From NCBI RefSeq assembly GCF_963675165.1, contig NC_087380.1:5340071-5404070 (forward strand): DNA of 64,000 nucleotides. Reading direction: 5' to 3'. Source of the DNA: Halichondria panicea. Taxonomy: Eukaryota > Porifera > Demospongiae > Suberitida > Halichondriidae. The notes under the pieces are model-generated. The model had not been told where the DNA came from. It saw only the letters and a program-made list of their open reading frames with translations, and ran no database searches. Position 1 is the stretch's first letter, and each line of letters begins with the position of its first letter. Position numbers and translations under genes: made by a program. Below, in pieces: positions 10,659 to 22,675 of the stretch.

Positions 10659-12693
10659 ATGGCAACGGAAGGTAAGTGAGGTACAATGTAAGCATTATCT
10701 ACTGATAATAAAGGTACAGAGAGCCTAAGAATTGGAGCGTGAAGCTACATAAATAAAGCTAATTATCATGTGTTTACATATACATGCATGCAGTACCACC
10801 TCAGTTTGTTAAATCAAGTCATGACAGTAAGACATGCATGTTATACTCAGAGTACAACCAATGTAGCCCGACAAACCAGCACCTTACTACAGCAGCGACT
10901 TCTCAACAGCACTAACAACCAGCCCACAACAGTCACTGTATGGAAACCTATCACCATCAATTAGCCAAGGTAAACTTTGCTATAACGGTAGTCAGCTCAA
11001 TTCATAATTGATGCAGTAATGAGTATGTATACAGAATAATATATACTAATGACTATATAGACAGCATAAATATTCATACGTAACTGTATAGTACAATCAT
11101 ATATTTTATGTGTGCATGTATTATATACGCAGGTCAGTACAACAACCAATATTCTGAGGGACCAGCTCATAATTACAGCATCAGCTACCTACCAGAAACA
11201 ACTGAATCTAGCGGAGAACATCAGTATGTAAACTTTCCACAAAGTCTTCCATATCAAGGTCAATTTAGTCAATCATTACTATAGTTATAGTTACATGTAT
11301 ATGTACTTGGCCACAAGCAAATATATAGTGACAACAACAATCTTCAAAGACGTACTTGCAACAAACAACACTCAAGCTAATTGTCTTTCTTATAATTATA
11401 TATGCAGTGAATACACATCATGATCCAGCTAGGGGAAACAACACCCAAGGCCAATGGACAAATGAAGGTATGGACAGTTTATTAGCTACACCGTATTGAT
11501 TGACTCATAATGTCATATCCTCGCATATATAAACTGTACACAATCATACCCATGCAATATCTATATAATAATAGGACCACCCAACCAGCCTATTACTAAA
11601 GCTGACAGTGAGCCTTTCAATGGGCAAGGTACAGAGGTGGCAACTAACCATACAGGAAAGAGTACCCACAGTGAAGGTGACAAAACAAGTGGAAAAAAAA
11701 GACTGTGTACATGTACGTTTTATCCACGATTGCATGCACCAGAATTCAGAACAGAAACACATGAAATCAGCAAAAAAAACTGACCCTGACCCAGAGATTG
11801 AAAATCCTAAACCAGGTACTTTCATATATACTTATCATGATCAAGCAATACAAAACAATTTATACACAATGTCATGCAGCAAATAACAAAGAAGGGGAGG
11901 GCGAAACTGCTCGAGCTCTACAAGACCAACGACCAAATATCGTACGTTTAACCATAATTATACTACTTAAAAATGTTATGTATACTCCAAAGAGTTGCTA
12001 TAGAGTGAACACAATAAAAATGTATGCTCTACCATTAGTTACTTGCAGTAGTGCATGAATGTGATAAAACAATAGCCATCTATACATAGCGACAAAATTT
12101 GTTGCTGCTATGACACCATACATAAAACCTGAAACCATGCGTACATTATTACCTGAAACAATGCATGCGCACATAATAATGTACGCATAGTTTCAGGTTC
12201 ATGTTATGATATACTACATGTATAGCACACAGAAATACTGACTCTAGCTGAGGAGCCAGAAGAGGAGATAACTCAACACAGAAGTTACCACAATGAAATC
12301 AGTGGGGAGGAGGCCAAGAAAAGGCTCAGAGTTTTCAGCGATCACCACTACCTCACTCGCTACAGTGAAAATTGGAAGTTTTACGTACTTTCTGTGTATA
12401 TGAGCGATGAAGATTTAGAAACCGAGAAGTTTAAGCATTATAAGCTGAAGGTTTCTGGCGAAGGAATAAGAATTCTAGACCACAAACTGTTTGAAAGCTT
12501 GGAGATAATGCTCAAGTACTACGAAAACAACAGGCTTGATCCAGCCTTCCCAAGAATTGGAGTTTGCCTCACTGAGGAGGACTACAAGATAAGAGTCAGA
12601 GAGATACGTGATCGACAACCGAATCCTGACCCAGCCCCACACATTGAGGAACCGCAAGCACAACAGCCCAACATCAAATGTACAATAATATAG
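10659..12693 (+). CDS. SH2-domain protein with C-terminal CaaX box (gene B, one apparent frameshift)
   Basis: Predicted exons: 10659-10671, 10880-10969, 11133-11258, 11408-11467, 11575-11676, 11743-11815, 11880-11941 and about 12256-12693. All fit the phases of gene A except exon 6, which is 73 nt where the paralogues have a multiple of three. A run of eight A at 11772-11779 puts the frame one base out; with seven A the exon would read on into EIENPKPG as in gene A. As given, the protein stops at TGA just after the run; if that is an assembly error it would have about 320 residues. The N-terminal exons carry NNQYSEG and other Tyr-rich tracts. The SH2 domain has YLTRYSE, YVLSV and KHYKLKV. The Q-rich region of A and C is absent, and the end is CTII, a CaaX motif. 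Confidence 0.7.
12127..12198. repeat. Hairpin in intron 7 of gene B
   Basis: Arms 12127-12151 and 12174-12198 (core ATGCGTACATTATTA) pair almost perfectly over 25 bp around a 22-nt loop that contains another copy of ACCTGAAACA. Possibly a small foldback element; no clear target duplication. Confidence 0.6.
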
Positions 12694-12960
12694 CTATACA
12701 CTGTAAACAGACTTTTGTGAGCAGTAGACAATTACTCACATTATAATCGCTCACATTATTTTTTTTAGATCTATATTATTTTGTAAAAAAGTGTTTAAAT
12801 TAATCCAGCAAATATAACTAAAGCACTCTTGCAGTATAGGCAGTGGCTAACAGACAGGCACTCATGTTCATGCTGAAGGCTAGTCCATGCTTGCTGAGAG
12901 TATAGCTTCTCGGTCAATGTCAAGGAAGTGATTACCGCCAAAATTAGCAGTAAAAGTAGA
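12694..12960. repeat. Duplicated downstream flank of gene B
   Basis: GAGCAGTAGACAATTACTC and GCTAACAGACAGGCACTCATG correspond to 8445-8640 after gene A and 30605-30850 after the broken copy. The homology ends near 12960, where repeats begin. Confidence 0.6.
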
Positions 12961-13130
12961 GGTGCGTTTTGAGGTAGTGCCATTTTTTTAAGGTGTGGTT
13001 TTTTTTCTTTTCAGAGAGGTACATTTTTCAGAGAGATGTTTTGCAGCTTTTTTCAGCCAACTCCACCCATGTGCCATGTGATTTGGTCACATGACACACG
13101 ATTTTGTCTCTCTGAGTGAAGTATAGTATT

Positions 13131-13181
13131 AGTTGGGCGGAGTCCAACCCCTGGCAAAGCGTGGTTGGACTCCGCCCAACT
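13131..13181. repeat. Perfect 19-bp hairpin
   Basis: AGTTGGGCGGAGTCCAACC (13131-13149) pairs perfectly with 13163-13181. AGTTGGGCG-type ends also mark the element at 21319-21544, so it may be a minimal foldback element. Confidence 0.7.
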
Positions 13182-13262
13182 AGTATTGTATGTCATGATG
13201 TACATGTCGACAAGCGCTGGGCGGAGTGATTTCTGAAATGCAAGTACTACAAGAAGACATGT

Positions 13263-13735
13263 CAGGGCCGTAGATAGCTTAGGTTTGCAGGGGTGGCAAA
13301 ATAACAGCTGACATTTTTTTTACTAAAAAAAAGGTAAACTGTTATTTCATATCCTCTGAGTATTGCAACTTCCAACTTGCTGCGGTGGCACCAACTTAGA
13401 GCAACTAAAACAAGGTAGCTTGAACTAGGAAAGTGCCTGCTTCCCAGTGGCTACGCCCACTTTTGTTTTTTTTAAAAGTTGATTACAACATGCTTAACCT
13501 AACGCATCACAGTAGAGATATCTACAGAGGCACATGCAGTGGAGCTCAGAATTTTACCTAGCTCCACTGTGCTACCGGTGCGTAGATCTACCTAGGCTAG
13601 GTCATAACTTATTCTCAGCAGTCAGCATGCGCATCCGGCAGATAGCCCTGGCCACATCTCATTGGGCATGTTGCCAGATCAGTAGAATGCCAGGGGGGCA
13701 GTTTGCCCCCCCCCCCTCCGCTGTCTACGGCCCTG
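13263..13735. mobile_element. Short element with CAGGGCCGTAGA ends (hAT-like termini)
   Basis: The left end CAGGGCCGTAGATAGC and right end GCTGTCTACGGCCCTG are inverted repeats; CAGGG termini are typical of hAT elements. It is about 473 bp with no transposase. I see no convincing 8-bp target duplication, so the family call is tentative. Confidence 0.5.
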
Positions 13736-14021
13736 CGTGTTATAGAGTCTTGCCTTCTGACTTTAGAGTTGGTATGCAAGGAATTTGTCACACAGAGCAG
13801 TATAGATTGAGTGAAGATGAGGAGGCAGCTGCTGGTTATTTTAAATGCCTTTCAAGGACGTAAACATAGACACACCCCTGCATGTCTGGCAGAGTTGGAC
13901 GATCAGCATTTGCTAGCTATTTGCAGACAACGACTTCAATTTTTTATTGAAAATCATCAGACCTTTTTTCCTCTTCTGTTCCTTAGAACAAAATCGGCCT
14001 GGGAACAAGGCTAGTGTGTTG

Positions 14022-14272
14022 CACCTCTCTGCAAAACACACGGCTACAAAACACCTCTCTGAAAAGTCTGAAAATGCACCTCACTGAAAAACGCACTTCT
14101 CTGAAAAATGCACCTGTCTGTACATATACCTCTCAAAAAATTGCACCACCTATATACGCACCTCTGTATAAAAAACAACAGCACCTATTTTTTAAAAACA
14201 CGCCTCTGTAAAAACAGTAGCACCTATTTTTTAAAACGCACCTCTTTAAAAAAACGGCACCACGTAATTTTT
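14022..14272. repeat. Imperfect tandem repeat of a CACCTCTCTGAAAA-like unit
   Basis: Units such as GCACCTCTCTGCAAAAC, CACCTCTCTGAAAAG and GCACCTCTTTAAAAAAAC follow each other. Inverted versions occur at about 12958-13050 (CAGAGAGGTACATTTTTCAG), so 12958-14272 may be an old inverted-repeat element into which the CAGGGCC element was inserted. Just before, 13994-14013 looks like a decayed right end of the TAGCC family. Confidence 0.5.
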
Positions 14273-14383
14273 GCAAACATTCAGATCACCTGTGAAGGCC
14301 GGCCATACCTTGGGTCGGCCCTTGGTAGTTAAAGCTATACCAATGAGTTTGTCACATGCAAAGTAAATCAATGGACCAAAGAA

Positions 14384-15537
14384 ATGAAACTCCTCTCAAA
14401 CTTTGCTATATCGCAACCCCATGCTGCCACTGCATTAACATATGGCAGGTCATACATCTCCCGTACGGTCCCCAATATAAGCAACCGCCTACAAAGTCTA
14501 GAGGACACTATCCGCTCTGAATTTTTACCATCGATCATGGGCCATCCACCACCAAACGATTCTATGAGAAAATTGCTGACACTACCCGCAAGGCTAGGTG
14601 GATTAGGAATACCAGACGCCTCCTCCCGCTCGGACGACAAATTCAATGCCTCCATCAAGGTCACCACCCCTCTGATAAACCTAAAGGGTAGTGAACTCAC
14701 CTACAAAGCCTTTGCTGACCAGATAACTGCCAAACGCGAGATCCAGCGTGACCGACGTGAGCACATGACGCAAGCTGCATCCACCCTACAAGAGGAAGTA
14801 ACCCCTGAGCTCTCTAAAGCTATGGATCTCGCAAGCCAACCAGGTGCCTCGAGCTGGCTATCAAGACCCCCCACACACTGTGCCTGTGGCGCCGCGTTTG
14901 TTGTGGATCATATGCTCTCTTGCATGCCCACGCGGTGGGTTTCCTTCCCTGCGTCACAATGAAATAAGAGATTTAACAGCGAGACTGAAGTATGCAATGA
15001 TGTGCAAATTGAACCAGAGCTTCAGGAGAGACCACCATGCACAGAGACCATGTCCAGGAGAAGCGCAAATACTACCATAGGTGCTAGGCTTGATGTTGCT
15101 GCCAGTGGTCTCTGGGAAAGCAGGCGTGAGAGAACCCTGATGGACGTCAGAGTCTTCAACCCTTTTGCTCCCTCAAACCGCAACACTACCCTAGACCAAT
15201 GCTTCAGGAAGCACGAGAGGGAAACGATTCGTGCATACGGACAAAGGGTAAGAGAAGTAGAGCATGCTACTTTCGTCCCCATTGTGATGTCTGCCACTGG
15301 CGGCCTTTCGAAACAAGCTACAAACTTCTACAAACGACTGGCCTCCCTGCTCGCAGACAACCCTACAGCACCACCCTGCACTGGCTGAGATGTTCCCTAT
15401 CCTTTAGCCTGCTCAGGTCTGCCATTCAGTGCATACGTGGTGCACGTTCATCAAGGGGCCACCCAACGAAGCTGTCACCAAGTACCAGTGGACCTGGTTA
15501 TAGCAGAGGCCAGCTTGCAGCAGAACTAACAAACTAA
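14384..15537 (+). pseudogene. 3' remnant of a non-LTR retrotransposon (zinc knuckle plus restriction-like endonuclease)
   Basis: Three frames together give the C-terminal part of a reverse-transcriptase polyprotein: ARLGGLGIPD, then a Cys/His knuckle CACGAAFVVDHMLSC followed by GGFPSLRHNEIRDLTA, then GARLDVAASG...TLMDVRVFNP and REVEHATFVP, and finally LRCSLSFSLLRSAIQC. The D...DV pair in GARLDV/MDVRVF fits a restriction-like endonuclease as in the R2/NeSL/Hero-type clades. That family assignment is from memory. The copy is dead: the polymerase part is missing, about 30 residues seem deleted before the knuckle (GASSWLSRPPTHC), and there are frameshifts near 14925, 14985 and 15355. A cluster of small foldback repeats precedes it. 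Confidence 0.7.
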
Positions 15538-15942
15538 CTGTATACCTCATGTACACACTATTTTACATACACTGTTATTTGTTTTACCATCATCTACTTG
15601 CTTCCACCATAAAGGTGTTGTTTTAAATTTTTTGCAAAAGAAGAAGTCCAGTAACTAGCCTCTGATTACACTCAGCAAATTAGCATTGATGTCATTGCGG
15701 TCACATAAGATATCTACGACACTTATAGTGATTCGTGCATGCACTAAACTCGCGAGCAGACTTGTCTTATACAAGTCTGCTCGCGAGACTATATACGATC
15801 TACCAGGCCTACATGATAGTTGCATCATAATAGTACATTCTTTATCTAATTGGCATGCATGGAATGTAAAACTACATTAAATGTATAGTGCTAATGTCCC
15901 AGCTCACTCACCTGCACCAAGTGTTTACCAAGCTGCATAATT
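15538..15942. other. Intergenic, with a foldback hairpin
   Basis: No gene. At about 15749-15789 the arms CTCGCGAGCAGACTTGT and ACAAGTCTGCTCGCGAG flank a short loop; the right end reads ...GAGACTA, as in the TAGTCTC hairpin at 1943-2000, but no target duplication is visible. Confidence 0.55.
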
Positions 15943-18900
15943 ATGTGTGAGTGTGACTCAAAGACCAAAGAGCAAGAGCTATGGAGGCTACGGCTAAACT
16001 GGGCATTCATTATCTTCATGGCTCCCATGTATTCAATCAGTATGTATGGTATTATTTCATCCTTTCATCAATTCGTGACCAACCCAACTGAAGTTGAGAT
16101 TCTGTCACAAAACAACACTAAACAGAAGGTATTGAATTGTCTTACAATAGTCTCATGAATGAAATGAATCATAATGATGCTCGTAAAGCAGCTTCGTGTG
16201 CACATTTCTCTCAGTGTGCATATTGAATAATAACCCTGTATAATTATCTCAATGCAGATTGAGCCAGGCCTCGGAGAATCTGAATTATTTTACTCCTTGT
16301 TAATTTCAGCTACCAATGTTGGTGCTATCATTGGTGGGCTAGTGTGTGGATTTCTTGTGGGGATTGTTCCCTACTGGTATTTGTGGGCAGTGTCACTAGT
16401 GGCACACACAATTAGCTATGTTATGTACTGTGTTGTACATCAAGGTTGGCTGATGATGATTTCCAGGCTTCTTGCTGGGTATTTCGCAGGTGCTACTCTT
16501 ACACTCGGCTTCAGCTACTTCACTGACACCAGTGTTTTGTACGTTGAAAAACTAACGGGTGCCAAAACAGAATCAGAGCGAGTTAGAAACTATCTGTTTG
16601 CTACTTTTAGTTTTTCAATGAACCTGGGATTCCTTTTAGGACCAGGTAAGCGATTTGTGTTAGCTGGTTTTAAAGTCCATAATGTTTGTGCAGGTTTTGC
16701 AGTAATTGTGGCACAGTTTGAGTCAGTGGATCAGTTCAGGGCGATTGGATGGTTCAACGTTGCCTATGGTGTAGTTGTTTTGTGTGTATTGGTGATATTG
16801 TTTCGGGGAGAAATGAGTTTCAAAACTGACAGAAGATTGAGTTATTGTCAAGCTAAGAAACAGAATTCTAGCTGTCGATTGCAAAATATGAGTCTACTGT
16901 CACTTTTCATATCCTTTCGAATACGTTATATTAGAGCATGTATACCTCATTATGAAGTTTCTTAACTACGTCTATACATAATAATTTCATTTCTTTTCTT
17001 ATTTATATTGGAAAGGATCCGAGCGGCCTTTATTGGAACTGTATTCAACCCCATTGCCAGTGATTCGTTCGGAATTGATGAGAGTGGTGCCTCGTACTTT
17101 GTCTTAGTTCTCTCTATTCCTCTACTAGGAGGATCAATTTCATTGTGAGTCAGTGTATATAATTATTTCTGCATGTCTGTTCACTGCATGTCTTTAATCC
17201 CCATCATCCCATTTCCTTTCTTTAGACTTGTTTTCCAAAGACTAAAGATGTCGAGCCAGATGATTGTCCTGACAGGCATCATTACTACAATGTGTGGATA
17301 TTTAATTGTGACTGATTGGCAGACGATTCCCTACGATCCGTGCACAGAGTACAGTCCCTTTCATCATCCTGAAATTGTCCAATATTATGAAAATAACACA
17401 ATTATTGTAGGCAGGTTTCAAGCTGAATCACATCTTGATTTCACTTTGCCCAAGCTGAAAGGAGTCAAGCTTTTGTCCAACATTAACCTCATATTTGCTG
17501 ATGGTACATTTTTTGAGTCAGACTTAAGGATTAACCTCAGTTGCAGTCATGTTGACAATTGTACGTGTGCTCTAAAGAATCCTGCCTGTTTGCATTTCAA
17601 AATTGATGAAAATCTAAACATTCTACTGGCTACAAGCCCCGAGGATGTATATTATTACGACTGTAGTTTTAACTTCAACCTGAGATCACCAATCACAGCA
17701 TGTATTACTCTATCAAGACATCAAACAGCACTGGTAGGTAATAGAGCAACGGCCCCTGTTTCAAAACAAGAAGCTGAAATTGAAAGCATCAATGTACTGC
17801 CAAAAAGAGTATACTTCGTAGCTCGAAACAGCTGTATTGAGGCGAATGTGACTGGTCACCAGTGTCACTGGATACCCTCGTCCACAATCACCAAGAAGGA
17901 GTGTAAAGACTGTCAGCCCATCTGTAGGAGCGTGAGCCAGACACTCACTTTCACTCAGTTTCTGGTTGGCAATGGACTGTTGGTTTACACCAGTGCACTC
18001 CAGTATTCTCCGATCGTATCATTACTCATGAACCAAACACCAAAACAAATCCAGGTGCATGCTGTTAGCTATAGTAATAATAATTATGTTTAGTGCATAA
18101 TTATAGTGTTCTATTAATGAATGTGGATCTAGATCTATATACGCATGCACACATTCACGCATTCACGCATTGTGAATTCTTGAATAGTATATATGAGTTG
18201 CGGCTTACCCTCTTTTCTTTATCATCCTTTGGTTATAGCAGCTATTATAACTACGAATACTAGCCAATTAAGGTACCTCTTGACCAATCTTATAATTTCA
18301 TGCATGCATTGTTGCATATAACCTATATATACCGTTCTGTTCTTCATGCACTAACAATGGCTACATGTACATGTCTTGAATACGTAATTTTAATGCAGGG
18401 AATAGTGATTGGATCCATGACGGCTGTGGGCGGTGTATCATCAAGTGTGTCTCCTTTACTGAGTAAGTTATGAAGACTTAAGGTGCATGCGTGGAAACTG
18501 CACGAAAACAAATACCTCTTATTAACATTACATACATGCTAGAGGCGAAAAAATATGAGTATATAATATAGATTATTATTATTATTATACAGGGTTCTAC
18601 ATTGCAAGTGACGTAATCAATCATTGGAATACTACTTAACGATATTGTTTGGCATAAATTTACAGCTTATGAAGCATCTCCCATGCATGCATGCATGGAT
18701 GCACTCAGTCTCGTGTAGAACTTCATCATTATCCTTGAAAAACGATTCATTAAGCAAGCAGAATTGGATGTCTTATTTTGCTGTTGCAGACAACTGTTTG
18801 TTTAAAGCAATCAGCTCAGCTTCTAAATTATTAACGTAAGGTGTATTGAGTGTAGTTGCTCTCTCTTAGCTCGCTTAGATTTCCCCTTAGTCCTGTTGAT

Positions 18901-20419
18901 CTAATGCGCATGCATGCGCACTCATCCCCACGTATGAGGATCCTGGCAGAATCAATTTTCATCTTTCTTGAGGTCCTGGTCTAGTAAGCCACAAAACACT
19001 ACAATGATACGGTGACTACCATATACAATAGATGCACGTACACAAGTTTTTTGTTATGATTATACTCATAATAATATCTTTGTATGAAATTCATGCACAT
19101 TTTAATCATTAGAAAAGCACTTATTCCCCCTACTATAACACTCCAATACATGCATTTGAGCAAAGCATAACATGCATGGTGAGAGGCATTATTAGTACAG
19201 CGCTGCTTGCAACACTCGTTTATGGTCAGTATTAATTTGGTGGAATTGCAGAGAGAGACTAATAAAACAAACTGGACAGTTTTAATGAACAGTCAAGTGC
19301 ATGACTGCAAATAAGGCATACACAACACTCACAGTAAATTGTGGCTGATGATAGAATAACCGAGCCGCGAAAGAGATCCTTTGAGCTTCAATGGGGTGGG
19401 GTGGGGGAGGGAAAACAATGTTATGCATGTGAATTCGGATACAAACTAGGAGTAATTGGCACATGCAGATCCATGTGTTCGTGCATGGTCCATTACCCAA
19501 ATGTAATGTGTTATTGTCACGCAGGAAGCCATAATTATGTTTAAGCCATAATAACAATGTTAAATATAGCTTGACTACGGCAAGTACAATACATGTATAG
19601 CTGCTACATGCAGTACCAATTATATATATGCACTGATAACTCGCCAGAATAGAGGGGATCACTGGGGATCGAGTTAGTTGATGAAAGCTTTGTATACACT
19701 ATACATAACTGTTACCTTTATATAGCTAGTCTCCAATGATCGTGCAATATATATACCAGCTAGAAGTTTACATAGACCAATTGCTGTGCCAGCTCAGCAA
19801 AAAAGTTGTGCTGCACGTGATCATGTCCAACCTCCTCTGGTCTTACTGAGTGTGTCATTATATTGATTTGAAGTATTTGGTGGAGGATATGGGCTCATGC
19901 AGATCTCTAAAGGTCACTTTGCCCCAGAGCAATATGCCAAATTATACTGGCACTGCTATCTCACGCAGAGGTCAAAAGGCAACAAACTCTTTTAATACCT
20001 GACCAGCATTATACAGTGCTATGTACACGTATTTGATGTGTTTGCACTACTATATATACAGAATAAATAACCATGGCAACATATACATGTATTGCCTGTG
20101 GCCCTCGGCATTCCAGTGTTAATATTAATTTTGATGCACTGTGCCATGCAAGAACTTAATATACATTCTTTGGTGGCGTAGCAACAATGATTGATTGTTG
20201 CTACGCTACCAAAGACGAACTCAACTCTATATATGCACCAATTTCATTGCAGTCGATGCTGTGTACGAAGAGATGAAGAAAAGAGTGTTTTTGCTAACTA
20301 TACTGTTTGCTCTAGTACACTTTCCCTTTATCCTTGAGATTGTTGCACTCTACCCAAAACTGGGACCAAGAACTACAGACAACACAGACATTGAATACAG
20401 CAAACTGGAACATGAATGA
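15943..20419 (+). CDS. Major facilitator superfamily transporter, MFSD8/CLN7-like
   Basis: Exons I can support: 15943-16128, 16258-16645, 16694-about 16890, 17016-17144, 17226-18054, 18399-18462, one from 18593, and a last exon from about 20252 to 20419. The borders after 16694 and between 18593 and 20252 are unsure. The protein starts MCECDSKTKEQELW, then LNWAFIIFMAPMYSISMYG (first membrane segment), LLISATNVGAIIGGLVCGFL, ISRLLAGYFAGATLTLG and FLLGPG, matching the MFS half-repeat. Exon 17226-18054 has a long Cys-rich, likely luminal loop with N-glycosylation sites (NNT, NLS, NCT) after DWQTIPYDPC, which resembles the large loop of MFSD8-like proteins. After YIASDVINHW the frame breaks at about 18639 (stop TAA) and continues one frame over as LTILFGINLQ. 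MFS membership is firm; the MFSD8 comparison is from memory. Confidence 0.7.
20168..20214. repeat. 21-bp hairpin just upstream of the last MFS exon
   Basis: CTTTGGTGGCGTAGCAACAA (20168 on) pairs with 20194-20214 with one mismatch across a 5-nt loop. It is probably a small foldback repeat in the final intron. Confidence 0.6.
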
Positions 20420-21318
20420 TAATTACGTTACTCTCTATAGGAAAATGCCTATTGCATGTAATAATTGTGCATAAAATTATGTTGGAAATGTTGTTGCCCA
20501 GAATCTCATTCCTGTTCTGAACTGATTTCGGTCTACTCTGTATCACAGATTCACAAATTAACTGCTTGCATGTGTGTCTTGATAGAACAAAGTATCACAG
20601 CCATTCCGTATAATAAGAAACATCCTAAATCCTGCATGCATGTTGTTTGGCATTTAATGCAGTTTAGTTCTTATAGTGCATGGAACAGTACACATATATA
20701 CACATCACATCACACCACTATTCTCTTGGTCAGGAGTCAGGTGGTACTCCTATATCAGTACGTTAGTATACAAAAGTAAAAATTATCTACACAAAACGGT
20801 ACCAAATAAGTATTTTGGTGCCATATTAATTAACAGTTATATAGAGAGAGCCACTGCTATAATATATACCCCCCACGACAGCCACGGGCGAGAACATAGA
20901 GCCCTGTTCAGCAAACAGATGTGACGATGCACGAGCAGACATTCGTGCAACAGGTTTCTGGAGATGTCAGTAGGCCCTCTGATAAAAAAACTGTGCCATC
21001 AAAAATCTAATCACATAGACATACATCTAAACACAGAACACAACTGAGACGAGACATCGTTTAAACTGACTCTCACTGCATGTTATCTTGCTAACTTCCA
21101 GAGTATTCACCTTCAGTCATTTTTTTGCCCCTGAAGACATCGTTATGCAAAACGATATCTACCAAAAATGGATACTGATCCCGATTTAATTCAGGTGTTA
21201 TAATTATAAGCTCAGCAAAGCTGAGTAGCCATAACTTTATTTACAATTGCTCGGTATATCTATGGTAACGTGAGCAGAGCCGTCACGTGATCGATGATGC
21301 GTGGCCAACTTCGTACAT
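20420..21318. other. Intergenic
   Basis: No gene, RNA or clear repeat is recognised in this stretch. Confidence 0.4.
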
Positions 21319-21544
21319 AGTTGGGCGTGGCCCGGGATCTTCTGTTATTGGGTTTCAAGCTAATGTCAGGATTTGTCTTTGCTGCAACTATAATTATAGT
21401 TGCAGTCCAATCGAGCATTTCTAATGTAGTCTGTGTTACTTCCCCTTGTGCAACCGCAAGCAAGGTCAACACCCACTCCCAGCAAGACAAATCCTTGAAA
21501 TCCGACCTCCTTTCTTATAACGGCTAGTCGGGCCACACCCAACT
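21319..21544. mobile_element. MITE with AGTTGGGCGTGGCCCG ends
   Basis: The ends are AGTTGGGCGTGGCCCG and CGGGCCACACCCAACT. Inside is a strong palindrome (GCAACTATAATTATAGTTGC) and a second inverted pair around GGATTTGTCTT / AAGACAAATCC. TA flanks are possible on both sides. It is about 226 bp and non-coding. A solo AGTTGGGCGTGGCCCA lies at 49641-49656, immediately left of the DUF6589/RecQ element. Confidence 0.7.
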
Positions 21545-22072
21545 ATAAGTAAGACAGATAAGGCTAAGAATTAGATAACAAACTTACAGCATCATCTACT
21601 ACATACAACCACAAGCTTGTGAGTTAAAAATTCATTGCTTTTAATCCATGTACTCCACTCTAAACTCAGCTAGTTTGGCAAAAACGGGTATTGATGTTTT
21701 CTTACGAAATCAATACTTTTTTCAAGTGATTACTAGTACCGGGTAGAGCAATTCCCAGAATAAGGAAACTTACAAGGAAGAGTCAGAGCTGTTCCTTAAT
21801 GCTGATTAAGGTTTTTATAAAGAACAGCTCTAACTGTGTATGGGAACACGAAAATTAACACTACATGTATATATACATGTATGCATGTGTTGCTTATCAT
21901 ACAATAAGCAGAAGGCAGACTCAAGTCGCTTTTAAATGAACACTATTGTACGTAAAACATTTACTGAGTAAAGACTAGGGATGTCCTAATAAAATTACGT
22001 GCACAATTGAAGGTATGAGCGCATTGTAGGGACAAATCTATTGCAAGGCCGTAGCAAGCGGTCAGGCTGATC
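21545..22072. other. Intergenic
   Basis: No gene. A short inverted pair occurs at about 21775-21835 (GAGTCAGAGCTGTTCCTTAA / GAACAGCTCTAACTGTG). Bases 22065-22072 (GGCTGATC) are the left target duplication of the next element. Confidence 0.5.
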
Positions 22073-22667
22073 TAGCCTCCTTCACCGGCCTTTGAAAGAA
22101 GGCCTGCTATCGACTGCTTGCGCATGCGCCAAATTATTGGATTTTACCCCGTAAATATTCCTATAATACTGGATACATCAGAGAAAATATCCTAAAAGTC
22201 ATACACAGAGCTATATAGCTAGCTAGCTAGATACAGAGCTGTGTAGGTTTGTTGTACTGCTATTTCTTCTGATAGAATCAGTAGCAGTAGTATAGTAGAC
22301 TTTCACCAAAGTTAGTGTTAAATGGGCGTGGCCTGTCCATATAGGCTCTTATCAGCCGTCACTCCTTTCAGACGATCGTCATCCACACTGTTGCAGGCTG
22401 TGAGTCTTTTGTTAACATAGCAGGCTAAGGGTAGCTATCAGAGAATGCTATCCGATGGGCTAGAAACCTTCAATCGAACTTTCTATCTACTTCCTTCAAT
22501 CCACTTCCTTTAGTTGTGATGTCATAGTCTTACCATAATCTATGGTTTTACTGAGCATAAACGATGTTATCCAAAGCCCCCAGATACCGGGGGATATTAG
22601 CGCATGCGCAAGCAGTCGATACCAGGCCCACTTCCCTAGTGGGAAGTGCAGCCTGGGATCGAGGCTA
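22073..22667. mobile_element. TAGCC-type DNA element (595 bp)
   Basis: It starts TAGCCTCCTTCACCGGCC and ends CTGGGATCGAGGCTA; inward both ends carry GACTGCTTGCGCATGCGC in opposite orientation. It is flanked by GGCTGATC on both sides (22065-22072 and 22668-22675), an 8-bp duplication (9 if one outer A is counted with a one-base offset). No coding capacity. A truncated inverted relative lies at 37780-37931. Confidence 0.85.
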
Positions 22668-22675
22668 GGCTGATC

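Noticed and set aside
13534-14332. Open frames of 65-110 codons before the retrotransposon remnant
   Set aside because: They run through the CAGGGCC element and the CACCTCTCTGAAAA repeat and change frame meaning with each repeat; no protein similarity.
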